A DNA stretch of 6,720 nucleotides from DASZOC01 sp035550975 (GCA_035550975.1 DASZOC010000077.1:1-6720); one strand, 5' to 3'. Positions 1-5,781 are shown, counted from the first letter of the stretch. Numbers and translations are program-made. Notes: generated from the letters alone by a model not told the origin.

Positions 1-1291
1 GGGGAGCGGCGTCGGGGGCCGCGCGTTTCGGTTTCGCCTCCTGCACCACCGAGCCCCGCAGCGGCTTCTTGGCCGGGCGCGAGGCGGGTGCAGCAGCGGG
101 GCGCGCCGGACCGGGCGGCGAGGTCTCGGGCTCGGACGGCCCTTCGATCCCCATCCGGCGCTCGAGGCGCTCGATGCGGCCCAGCAGGCCGGTCGCCGTG
201 GGGTCGGTCTCGGGCGCGGTCGCTCGTACCAACGCGACCTCGAGCAGCAACCGGTGGTTCGGGGCGTTGCGCATCTCGGTGATCGAGCGGCCCAGCAGGT
301 CGAGGATGCGGACCAACCCTTCGGGCGTGAAACGTTCCGCCTGGAGGCCGAGAGCGCCGCGGTCGGTCTCGGAGACGTCCAGCAGCGAGCCTGCGTCGGG
401 AGCCGTCCGCAGCAACAACAACTGGCGTGCGTGCTCCATCGCGGCGAACGCCAGCTGTCTCGGGTCCGATCCCTGCGCGACGAGCGAGTGCAGCTTCGCG
501 AACACCACGCCGAGGTCGTGATCGGAGATGGAATCGAACACCTCGACCAGAGCGTCGTCGTCCCGGCCTCCCAGGAGCCTCTCGGCGTCGAGAGCGGTGA
601 CGCGGGTGTCGATGCTTGCCAGCTGGTCGAGGGCGGACAGCGCGTCGCGGGCGCTTCCTTCCGCGTGCCGTGCGATGACCGTGAGAGCGTCGGGGTCGAT
701 CTCGATCTGCTCGCGAGCGGCTATCGCGGCGAGGTGCTTCTCGAGGTCTTCGACCGTGATCCGGCGGAAGTCGAAGCGCTGCGTGCGCGAGACGATCGTG
801 GGCAAGACCTTGTGCGGGTCGGTCGTGGCGAGCACGAAGATGACGTGCTCGGGAGGCTCTTCGAGCGTCTTCAACAACGCGTTGAACGACTGCGTCGTGA
901 GCATGTGGACCTCGTCGATGACGTAGACCTTCTTGTGGCCCCCCGCCGTCGCCAGCGGCACGCCGGACAGGATCTCGCGCGTCTCGTCGACGCCGGAATG
1001 GGACGCGGCGTCGAGCTCGAACACGTCGAGGGACGACCCGTCGGTGATCGCGACGCACGAGTCACAGACGCCGCACGGCTCGGGCGTCGGCCCCTTCACG
1101 CAGTTCAGTGCTTTCGCCAGGATGCGCGCGGTGCTGGTCTTTCCCGTCCCGCGGGGGCCGGTGAACAGATAGGCGTGGGCGACCCGCCCCTCGGCGATCG
1201 CGTTCTTCAGGGTGCGCGAGACGTGCTCTTGGCCGATCAGCTCGTCGAAGGTCTGCGACCGGTACTTGCGATAGAGAGAGACGTAAGCCAT
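1..1291 (-). CDS. dnaX: DNA polymerase III subunit gamma/tau (clamp loader ATPase), 5' part, C-terminus outside window
   Basis: AAA+ ATPase of the replicative clamp loader, which loads the beta sliding clamp and (tau form) tethers the polymerase cores. About 430 residues are visible and the frame is open to the window edge. The N-terminus MAYVSLYRKYRSQTF is family-typical. Seen in order: Walker A GPRGTGKT at about residues 45-52; a four-cysteine zinc module at C64, C73, C76 and C79; Walker B VIDEVHML with D126/E127; sensor/arginine-finger region SRTQRFDF near 168-175; then the helical lid and collar domain. A Pro/Ala-rich linker starts near residue 380 and marks the approach to the tau-specific region. 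ATG 1291 is chosen because AGGATGAG lies just upstream and it matches the family N-terminus. An in-frame ATG at 1300 would add three residues but has no room for a ribosome site. Any gamma/tau frameshift site would lie beyond the window. It follows the SRP RNA on the same strand. Confidence 0.96.
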   Translation of the reverse strand, partial: MAYVSLYRKYRSQTFDELIGQEHVSRTLKNAIAEGRVAHAYLFTGPRGTGKTSTARILAKALNCVKGPTPEPCGVCDSCVAITDGSSLDVFELDAASHSGVDETREILSGVPLATAGGHKKVYVIDEVHMLTTQSFNALLKTLEEPPEHVIFVLATTDPHKVLPTIVSRTQRFDFRRITVEDLEKHLAAIAAREQIEIDPDALTVIARHAEGSARDALSALDQLASIDTRVTALDAERLLGGRDDDALVEVFDSISDHDLGVVFAKLHSLVAQGSDPRQLAFAAMEHARQLLLLRTAPDAGSLLDVSETDRGALGLQAERFTPEGLVRILDLLGRSITEMRNAPNHRLLLEVALVRATAPETDPTATGLLGRIERLERRMGIEGPSEPETSPPGPARPAAAPASRPAKKPLRGSVVQEAKPKRAAPDAAP

Positions 1292-1295
1292 CGCG

Positions 1296-1303
1296 CTCAT
1301 CCT
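1296..1303 (-). promoter_or_regulatory. Ribosome binding site deciding the dnaX start
   Basis: AGGATGAG on the minus strand ends 4 nt before ATG 1291. It overlaps the alternative ATG at 1300, so it supports 1291 as the main start. It is an imperfect match to AGGAGG. Confidence 0.5.
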
Positions 1304-1356
1304 AGTAGCGGGGTGTCCCGGCACCGCCGCGTTCGCTCGCGCCTGTTGGTCGCTCC

Positions 1357-1438
1357 GGCGGCGGTGTCGCCCCTAAGCTCAGACATCCACCCGCCGGCTG
1401 CGCCGGGGGGCGTAACTCGCCGTGTCGACACCGCCGCC
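1357..1438 (-). other. Nested inverted repeat in the SRP RNA-dnaX spacer (possible dnaX leader structure)
   Basis: GGCGGCGGTGTCG (1357-1369, plus strand) is the exact reverse complement of CGACACCGCCGCC (1426-1438). This makes a 13-bp perfect stem around a 56-nt loop. The loop contains a second hairpin, CCGGC-TGC-GCCGG (1394-1406). The outer right arm overlaps a 10-bp palindrome, GTGTCGACAC (1422-1431). No open frame with recognisable protein character covers it. On the minus strand it lies between the SRP RNA 3' end and the dnaX start, so it would be part of any dnaX leader. It may be a terminator or attenuator-like structure, or simply GC-rich folding. No T-run follows it. Confidence 0.45.
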
Positions 1439-1476
1439 TGCGCTCCCTCGGTTGACGGAAGGCCGTGGAAGGAAAA

Positions 1477-1750
1477 CGGCCGTGCAGCTCGTGCTGGACC
1501 CGCGCACGACCGGCGCTATCCCCGGTAGCCGGCTCCGGCCGGGCCCTCCCACGGCACTCCCGGGACACCGCTTACGGCTGCTCCCTTCCGGGCCTGACCG
1601 GGTTCACGGCTCCGGGTCGCGTGGGACCCGACCATCAACGCTGCACACCGGGGGCTGCCCGGCCATCCACAGGCCGCACACGAGCGATCAGCCCGGCGTA
1701 TCGAGGGTTTCCGGTACAGGGGACCCCGAGCCCCCCACCTAGCACGGCCG
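1477..1750 (-). ncRNA. ffs: Signal recognition particle RNA, large bacterial (Alu-containing) type
   Basis: RNA scaffold of the signal recognition particle; it binds Ffh through domain IV and targets nascent membrane proteins. The domain IV core reads GGTCAGGCCCGGAAGGGAG followed by CAGCC, with the GGAA tetraloop at 1589-1586, flanked by TCCCACG/CGTGGGA pairing. The 5' part, GTGCTAGGTGGGG then CCCCTGTACC, closely resembles the Alu region of the Bacillus subtilis RNA (GTGCTAGGCGGGG, CCCTGTACC) as I remember it. The ends pair: CGGCCGTGC (1750-1742) with GCACGGCCG (1485-1477), nine base pairs, and TTTT follows at 1476-1473. The resulting length of about 274 nt matches the large class (B. subtilis is about 271 nt), not the roughly 100-nt 4.5S class. 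The ends are inferred from this helix and from a -10 box placed 7 nt upstream. Confidence 0.92.
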
Positions 1751-1756
1751 TCGCCG

Positions 1757-1762
1757 AGGATA
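1757..1762 (-). promoter_or_regulatory. -10 box of the SRP RNA promoter
   Basis: TATCCT (TAnnnT type) ends 7 nt before position 1750, the 5' end predicted independently from the terminal helix. No convincing -35 is visible; the region 17 nt upstream is already the 3' end of tRNA-Ser(GGA). The motif context TATCCTCGG recurs upstream of tRNA-Arg(ACG). Confidence 0.5.
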
Positions 1763-1781
1763 GCGGCGGCGTCTTGCTAAG

Positions 1782-1866
1782 CGGAGACGAAGGGATTTGA
1801 ACCCTTGGACCCTCTCGGATCACACGATTTCCAGTCGTGCCGTTTCGGCCGCTCACGCACGTCTCC
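1782..1866 (-). tRNA. tRNA-Ser(GGA)
   Basis: Class II tRNA of 85 nt. Acceptor stem GGAGACG (1866-1860) pairs with CGTCTCC (1789-1783), with discriminator G at 1782. The anticodon arm is CACGA-CTGGAAA-TCGTG, giving anticodon GGA, which reads UCC/UCU. The long variable arm GATCC-GAGA-GGGTC is typical of serine tRNAs, and the T arm is GGG-TTCAAAT-CCC. CCA is not encoded (GCT follows the discriminator position). The 5' end is one base after the stop codon of the membrane-protein gene, and the SRP RNA starts about 31 nt downstream. Confidence 0.96.
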
Positions 1867-1867
1867 G

Positions 1868-3313
1868 TCAGGGATTGTACGAACGACATCGGCTCGCCAG
1901 GCCGCGGAAATCGCCGAGCAGGTCGCGTGCCCGGGCGCGCGCCAGGTTGAAGGCCAGGAGTGGCTCCGAAATCGGTTCTTCGGACCGAAGCGACAGCACG
2001 CAGGCGAGCTCATCGGCCGGCAACGTCACGAGAGCGGGAGCCGCGTCGGCGCTCAGCGATGCGAGGTACGAGACGTCGAGCTTGCCGGTGCGCTCGAAGC
2101 GGGCGATGTTGTGGTCGGCGATGAAGCGGTCGGGTGCGACGCCGTTGACCGCGAGCAGGACGACCGCGGTCATGGCAACGGCCACACGTGGGAGCCAGTC
2201 CGCACGCCATAGGGCCCCCGCGAGCACGACGAGCCCAATGACCGCCCCCAGCCACAGGATGGCGACGTGAACCGCGAAGCGCAGGTGCGTGAACCCATAC
2301 GCCTCCTCGTAGAGACCCAACCGGTACAGCGCCGACACGAGCACCACCAGCGTGAGCGCGCACAGCGCTCCGAGAAGGGCTCTCATCGCCACGCGCTCGC
2401 GCCCTTCTAGCGGCTTCGCGAGCGAAACGGTGATCGCGATGACGACCAGGACGAGAGCCGCGACGACCACTAGTTGGAAGAAGCCGGAGCGCGCGTACTG
2501 CGCGTAGGTCAGCCCGGCCGTTTGCAGGACGTGCTGCTGCCCTCCGAACAAGACCGCGAGCTGGACGGTGACGAAAGCCGCGAACACGAGGTCGATGAGC
2601 GCGATCGGGATCACCCATTCCACCGTCTGCAATCGACGTCGTCCTGGAGTGGGAGCCGCGACCGAGGTCCAGGGAGATGCCGTCTTCGCCACGAGCGCGC
2701 GGCGCGCGACCAACGCGTATCCACCGGTGAAGGCGGCAACCATCGTTGCGACGAAGATGCGCGCCGGGATCAGACCGACGTCCCACTCCGGCACGAACGC
2801 ATCCCGCGCCATCTGCGCGAAGGCACGGTCTGCGCTCGCGAAGAGCATGCCGAACACGAGGGCAAGGGAGATTCCCACTGCGCTTCCGCGGATCCACGCG
2901 GGGTTCCATCGCTCGTGCCGCGCGGCGCGCTCGAACAACGGCGCGACCACAAGGCCGAATCCCCGGTGGAGCTTCGTCAGGACGTCTAGCACGCCGCGGA
3001 CGACCGCACGCCAGGTGGTCCCGCCTCGCAGCGCGAGCGACGCGAGACCGGCCGCCGCGCAGAGGTCGACGAACAACAGCATCTCCGACGCACGCACGGC
3101 GAACATCGAGAGGAGGACGAACGCGACGACTCCGAACGCCCAGTCACCGCGCGACAAGTCAGGGGGTGCCCAGAGCAAGACGGAAAACCCCATCAGCGCG
3201 CCGACCACGACCACGTTGAGGCCGGGGGCGACGTCCACGAGGGTGGCCGCCGCGAACAGGCTCGTCGCCGCGGCCGCCACTGCGAACCTCCCGCGGGGTG
3301 CCGGGGGCGTCAT
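1868..3313 (-). CDS. DUF4153/DUF4173-type polytopic membrane protein
   Basis: 481-residue integral membrane protein with about 11 hydrophobic segments (roughly 10-27, 30-48, 57-75, 78-96, 141-160, 184-205, 231-256, 277-298, 307-329, 345-368, 374-391) and a C-terminal tail of about 90 residues. Family-like signatures are GLTYAQYARSGFFQLV near 267-282, RLGLYEEAYGFTHLR near 331-345, NGVAPDRFIADHNIARF near 390-406 and LDVSYLASLSADAAPAL near 412-428. The family has no established biochemical function; the assignment is from motif memory. The ATG overlaps the kinase stop (ATGA), with GTGAGG 4 nt upstream, so translation is coupled. As the last gene of a response regulator-kinase operon it may be the sensing partner or the effector (inference). 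Its stop codon is separated from tRNA-Ser(GGA) by one base. Confidence 0.88.
   Translation of the reverse strand: MTPPAPRGRFAVAAAATSLFAAATLVDVAPGLNVVVVGALMGFSVLLWAPPDLSRGDWAFGVVAFVLLSMFAVRASEMLLFVDLCAAAGLASLALRGGTTWRAVVRGVLDVLTKLHRGFGLVVAPLFERAARHERWNPAWIRGSAVGISLALVFGMLFASADRAFAQMARDAFVPEWDVGLIPARIFVATMVAAFTGGYALVARRALVAKTASPWTSVAAPTPGRRRLQTVEWVIPIALIDLVFAAFVTVQLAVLFGGQQHVLQTAGLTYAQYARSGFFQLVVVAALVLVVIAITVSLAKPLEGRERVAMRALLGALCALTLVVLVSALYRLGLYEEAYGFTHLRFAVHVAILWLGAVIGLVVLAGALWRADWLPRVAVAMTAVVLLAVNGVAPDRFIADHNIARFERTGKLDVSYLASLSADAAPALVTLPADELACVLSLRSEEPISEPLLAFNLARARARDLLGDFRGLASRCRSYNP
1874..1879 (-). promoter_or_regulatory. -10 box of the tRNA-Ser(GGA) promoter, inside the upstream CDS
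   Basis: TACAAT (5 of 6 to TATAAT) ends 7 nt before the first tRNA base at 1866, an ideal -10 spacing. It is formed by the Tyr-Asn codons near the end of the membrane-protein gene. No good -35 is seen at 16-18 nt upstream. The tRNA could also be co-transcribed with the operon and released by RNase P. Confidence 0.5.
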
Positions 3314-4299
3314 GGCGCCTCACTCGGGAGCGACACGACCATCACGCAGCCGCGGCCCATTCCTTGCGCCACACGTATGTCACCACCGTGCAGATCGACG
3401 ATCCACCGGGCGATCGAGAGGCCGAGCCCGGTGCCGCCGTCGTCGGATCGGTAGAAGCGATCGAACACGTGGGCAGAGTCGGCGTGCGGGATCCCCGGAC
3501 CTTCATCCGAGACCTCGATCGTTAGCCCGGCGGCGTCGCGATGCGCGCTCACGACAACATGGCCCCCGTCGGGCGAATGCCGGATCGCGTTATCCACGAG
3601 GTTCGAGAGGACCTGGTGCAACCGATCGGGATCGCCGCGACCGATGATGTCGTCGTCGATAACGCGCGCCACCTCGACATGACGGTCCAGAGCCTTCTTG
3701 TGTAGCTCGGAGGCGGCGAACACGTCGTCGACGAGCGCGGCCAAGCGAAAGTCACGCTTGTTCAAGGGAACGGCGCCCGCCTCGAGCTTCGAAAGGTCGA
3801 GCAGCTGCGTGACGAGGCCGCCGAGTCGCTCGACCTGCGACAACATGGCCCGGAAGCTCTGGTTGTCGGGTCGCTCCACGCCGTCGACGATGTTCTCCAG
3901 CATCGCTTGCAGCGCGGCGATAGGAGTCCGTAGCTCGTGCGAGACGTCGGCAATGAGATCCCTGCGGAACCTGTCGACTTCGGCGAGCTCTGCTGACATC
4001 TGGTTGAAGCTGCGCGCGAGCTCGCCCACCTCGTCTCTCGATGTCGCCGAGACGCGGCGAGAGTAGTCACCCCTTGCCATCGCGCTGGCCGCGCGCGCCA
4101 TCTCGCGCAGCGGCGAGGTCATCCCCCGGGCGAGCAACTTGATCGCCGCCAACGACAGGATCAGAGCCACGAGCGCGCTGATCCAGCCGAGGCCAGCCTC
4201 GAGACCGAGGTAGACCGAGGCCGTAGTCACGATGACGGCAGCGACGATCGTCGCTCCAAGCTTCAGCTTGATCGACCCGAGCCGGTCGAGTGGTCTCAC
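3310..4299 (-). CDS. Two-component sensor histidine kinase (HAMP-HisKA-HATPase)
   Basis: 329-residue inner-membrane kinase that would autophosphorylate and signal to the response regulator encoded just upstream. Domains in order: two membrane helices (about 13-32 and 37-57) joined by a loop of only about five residues; HAMP linker (about 55-107); HisKA with DVSHELRTP and phospho-acceptor H121; HATPase_c with N box NLVDNAIRHSP (233-243), G1 DEGPGIP (265-271), F box FDRFYRS and G2 GTGLGL (289-294). All catalytic motifs are intact. It starts with GTG in a GTGA overlap with the regulator stop and ends in an ATGA overlap with the membrane-protein start, so the three genes are translationally coupled. 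The near absence of an extracytoplasmic sensor places it with intramembrane-sensing-like kinases, which usually depend on a partner membrane protein (inference). Confidence 0.96.
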   Translation of the reverse strand: MRPLDRLGSIKLKLGATIVAAVIVTTASVYLGLEAGLGWISALVALILSLAAIKLLARGMTSPLREMARAASAMARGDYSRRVSATSRDEVGELARSFNQMSAELAEVDRFRRDLIADVSHELRTPIAALQAMLENIVDGVERPDNQSFRAMLSQVERLGGLVTQLLDLSKLEAGAVPLNKRDFRLAALVDDVFAASELHKKALDRHVEVARVIDDDIIGRGDPDRLHQVLSNLVDNAIRHSPDGGHVVVSAHRDAAGLTIEVSDEGPGIPHADSAHVFDRFYRSDDGGTGLGLSIARWIVDLHGGDIRVAQGMGRGCVMVVSLPSEAP

Positions 4300-4970
4300 G
4301 TGACGTCGCCCAGCGCGTAGCCGACGCCGTGCACCGTCCGGACGATGTCGTCACCCAGCTTCTTGCGGAGCGCGCGGATGTGGGAATCGATGGTTCGTCC
4401 ACCGACGGTCTCTTCGTAACCCCACACCGACGAGAGCAGTTGCTCGCGGGAGAAGACCGCCCGTGGGTTCTTCGCAAGGTGCAACAAGAGATCGAACTCG
4501 GTCCGGGTCAGGTGGAGCTGGGTACCGTCGCGCGTCACCTGGCGGGCATCGACATCGATGACAACCGGGCCGAGGACGATCTGGCTCGGTGGCAACGGCG
4601 CTCGTTCGGCCCGTCGCAGGATCGCTTGTACGCGCGCCACCATCTCGCGGGGGCTGAACGGCTTGGTCATGTAATCGTCGGCACCTATGCCGAGGCCGAC
4701 GAGTACGTCGGTCTCGGAGTCTCGAGCCGTCAACATCAAGACGGGCACCGGTCGGTCTCGTTGGATCCGGCGGCACACCTCGAGCCCGTCGAAGCCGGGC
4801 AACATCAGGTCCAAGATCACGAGGTCGGGCTCGACGCGGTTACACAGCTCCACGCCCGACGGACCGTCTGCGGCCAGCTCGACGTCGAAGCCTTCCTGAC
4901 GCAAGCGAGCCGCGATCGACGATGCGATCGTCGGCTCGTCCTCGATCACGACCACCGACCGCTTGCTCAT
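4296..4970 (-). CDS. OmpR/PhoB-family response regulator
   Basis: 224-residue transcriptional regulator. The receiver domain (about 4-118) has acidic pocket E10/D11, phospho-acceptor D54 in VILDLMLPG, T81 and K103 (TKPFSPREM). The winged-helix DNA-binding domain (about 128-222) has the typical LTRTEFDLLLHL and VWGYEETVGGRTIDSHIRALRKK-type helices (shown here as VWGYEE and RTIDSHIRALRKKL) and the C-terminal RTVHGVGYAL wing. All phosphorylation residues are present, so it should be a normal phospho-activated regulator. It is the first gene of the RR-kinase-membrane protein operon, and its stop overlaps the kinase GTG. No Shine-Dalgarno precedes the ATG; a TACACT -10-like box lies 6 nt upstream, suggesting a leaderless transcript. 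Its target genes are unknown; autoregulation would be usual. Confidence 0.97.
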   Translation of the reverse strand: MSKRSVVVIEDEPTIASSIAARLRQEGFDVELAADGPSGVELCNRVEPDLVILDLMLPGFDGLEVCRRIQRDRPVPVLMLTARDSETDVLVGLGIGADDYMTKPFSPREMVARVQAILRRAERAPLPPSQIVLGPVVIDVDARQVTRDGTQLHLTRTEFDLLLHLAKNPRAVFSREQLLSSVWGYEETVGGRTIDSHIRALRKKLGDDIVRTVHGVGYALGDVT

Positions 4971-4976
4971 GGCGAG

Positions 4977-4982
4977 AGTGTA
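4977..4982 (-). promoter_or_regulatory. -10-like box of the response-regulator operon (leaderless start)
   Basis: TACACT (4 of 6 to TATAAT) is separated from ATG 4970 by only CTCGCC, and there is no purine-rich ribosome site. This is the arrangement expected for leaderless mRNAs, which are common in Actinomycetota. No clear -35 is seen at 17 nt. Confidence 0.4.
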
Positions 4983-5046
4983 GAGACGAGATATGCCCGC
5001 AACTAGCGACGCATGTGGAGATTCCGTGAAGCCCGACGCCGTCGCC

Positions 5047-5074
5047 GCGGACGCGCCGGCACGGAGGATGCACC
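5047..5074. repeat. 28-nt imperfect direct repeat, copy 1
   Basis: Shares GCGGACGCGCCGGC exactly with copy 2 (5140-5153), then ACGGAGGATGCACC against GCGGACGATGCGCC, giving 25 of 28 identical. It lies 93 nt from copy 2, between hairpin element B and the regulator promoter. Role unknown. Confidence 0.6.
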
Positions 5075-5084
5075 GCCGACGCTT

Positions 5085-5127
5085 CTCTGGCCGATGAGTT
5101 GCGCATAGCGAAAGTCACTGGCCAGAG
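5085..5127 (-). repeat. Hairpin element B (27-nt loop, shares loop core with element A)
   Basis: CTCTGGCC (5085-5092) pairs perfectly with GGCCAGAG (5120-5127) around a 27-nt loop. The plus-strand loop carries GTTGCGC then GCGAAAGTCAC. Element A (5281-5332) also has a 27-nt loop with GTTTGC and CAAAGTCAC in the same order, but its stem sequence is entirely different. It is about 115 nt upstream of the response regulator and 49 nt downstream of tRNA-Ser(CGA). Confidence 0.5.
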
Positions 5128-5139
5128 TTGACCGGCGGC

Positions 5140-5167
5140 GCGGACGCGCCGGCGCGGACGATGCGCC
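5140..5167. repeat. 28-nt imperfect direct repeat, copy 2
   Basis: Second copy of the repeat at 5047-5074 (25 of 28 identical). It lies 8 nt downstream of the 3' end of tRNA-Ser(CGA). It overlaps a compact GC hairpin, GGCGC-GGAC-GCGCC (5138-5151), which could help end tRNA transcription; no T-run follows. Confidence 0.6.
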
Positions 5168-5175
5168 CTGCGGAG

Positions 5176-5263
5176 CGGTGGGGGTGGGATTTGAACCCAC
5201 GGTGGGCGTGAACCCACACTCGCTTTCGAGGCGAGCCCGTTATGGCCACTTCGGTACCCCACC
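5176..5263 (-). tRNA. tRNA-Ser(CGA)
   Basis: Class II tRNA of 88 nt. Acceptor GGTGGGG (5263-5257) pairs with CCCCACC (5183-5177), with discriminator G at 5176. The anticodon arm is CTCGC-CTCGAAA-GCGAG, giving anticodon CGA, which reads UCG. The variable arm TGGGTTC-ACGCCCA is long and serine-like, and the T arm is TGGG-TTCAAAT-CCCA. CCA is not encoded. It sits between tadA and the two-component operon. Confidence 0.96.
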
Positions 5264-5274
5264 CGGAGCCAGCG

Positions 5275-5280
5275 AGTTTA
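5275..5280 (-). promoter_or_regulatory. -10-like box upstream of tRNA-Ser(CGA)
   Basis: TAAACT (4 of 6) lies 11 nt before the tRNA 5' end and directly beyond the base of hairpin element A. No good -35 is seen. The tRNA may instead be read through from tadA. Confidence 0.35.
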
Positions 5281-5332
5281 GTGCCCATCAGGCAGCGTTT
5301 GCCGCGCTCACCAAAGTCACCTGATGGAGCAC
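5281..5332 (-). repeat. Hairpin element A at the tadA 3' end (possible terminator)
   Basis: GTGCCCATCAGG (5281-5292) pairs with CCTGATGGAGCAC (5320-5332). This gives a 12-bp stem with one bulged base and a 27-nt loop. It begins within the last base of the tadA stop codon, so it could form at the 3' end of the tadA mRNA, but no T-run follows. Its loop order (GTTTGC then CAAAGTCAC on the plus strand) resembles element B, so it may belong to a small repeat family rather than being a plain terminator. Confidence 0.55.
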
Positions 5333-5781
5333 TAGTGCCGCTTGTGCTCGAAGAACGAACGCAACAACTCGGCCGACTCTTCCTCGAGCACGCCCGTCGT
5401 GATCTCGACGTAGTGGTTGAGGCGCGGGTCCTGCACGATGTTGTAGAGGCTGTAGGCGGCCCCCGCGCGTGGATCCTGGGGGCCGTAAACGAGCCGCGCG
5501 ATGCGGGCGAGAACCGCGGCCCCCGCGCACATCGCGCACGGTTCGAGCGTCACGTAGAGCGTGGCCGTCGCCAGTCGCCAGGTTCCCGTCGCCGCGGCGG
5601 CACGTCGCAGCGCCAGGACTTCGGCGTGGGCCGTCGGGTCGGCGGCTTTCTCGCGCTCGTTACACGCGGTCGCAACGACCTCGCCGTCGATCGCCACGAC
5701 CGCCCCGATCGGAACGTCGCCGTGACCAAGCGCACGCTCGGCTTCCGCCAGCGCGACGCGCATCAGGTTTTCGTCGGTCAC
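5332..5781 (-). CDS. tadA: tRNA(adenosine34) deaminase TadA
   Basis: Zinc-dependent deaminase that converts A34 of tRNA-Arg(ACG) to inosine, so that one tRNA reads CGU, CGC and CGA. The 149-residue product has the complete cytidine/deoxycytidylate-deaminase core: zinc ligand H52 and proton-shuttle E54 in TAHAEVLALRRAA, and zinc ligands C82 and C85 in LEPCAMCAGA. It also has the TadA tail DPRAGAAYSLYN, DPRLNHYVEI and LLRSFFEHKR. The frame stays open upstream to 5841, but the GTG at 5781 is chosen for two reasons. It overlaps the preceding stop as GTGA, the coupling used elsewhere in the window. It also gives the usual family length, whereas a longer start would read back into the previous gene. 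Its substrate tRNA-Arg(ACG) lies in the same cluster, two genes upstream. Confidence 0.97.
   Translation of the reverse strand: MTDENLMRVALAEAERALGHGDVPIGAVVAIDGEVVATACNEREKAADPTAHAEVLALRRAAAATGTWRLATATLYVTLEPCAMCAGAAVLARIARLVYGPQDPRAGAAYSLYNIVQDPRLNHYVEITTGVLEEESAELLRSFFEHKRH

Noticed and set aside
254..1528. Long plus-strand open frame (424 codons)
   Set aside because: It is antisense to dnaX and its spacer, has arginine/valine-rich content typical of GC-driven shadow frames, and the opposite strand encodes an unmistakable DnaX.
1540..1630. Short 4.5S-type SRP RNA of about 90 nt
   Set aside because: The core alone would fit, but the upstream Alu-like sequence, terminal helix and -10 position all support the 274-nt form.
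1635..1889. Minus-strand open frame of 84 codons
   Set aside because: It runs through tRNA-Ser(GGA) and the SRP RNA, both of which are structurally convincing.
2568..3647. Plus-strand open frame of 359 codons
   Set aside because: It lies opposite the DUF4173-type and kinase genes, which have clear family motifs; its translation is low-complexity Arg/Thr/Ala.
3752..3770. Third AAAGTCAC with flanking AAGCG/CGCTT pairing
   Set aside because: It lies in the kinase coding sequence (codons for KRDFRL), lacks the 27-nt loop and is probably chance.
5040..5170. Possible CRISPR array
   Set aside because: Only two imperfect copies with a 65-nt interval occupied by a hairpin; no regular spacing and no cas genes.
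5003..5200. Minus-strand open frame with repeated PARPRRR segments
   Set aside because: It overlaps the tRNA-Ser(CGA) 3' end; the repeated peptide simply reflects the 28-nt DNA direct repeat.
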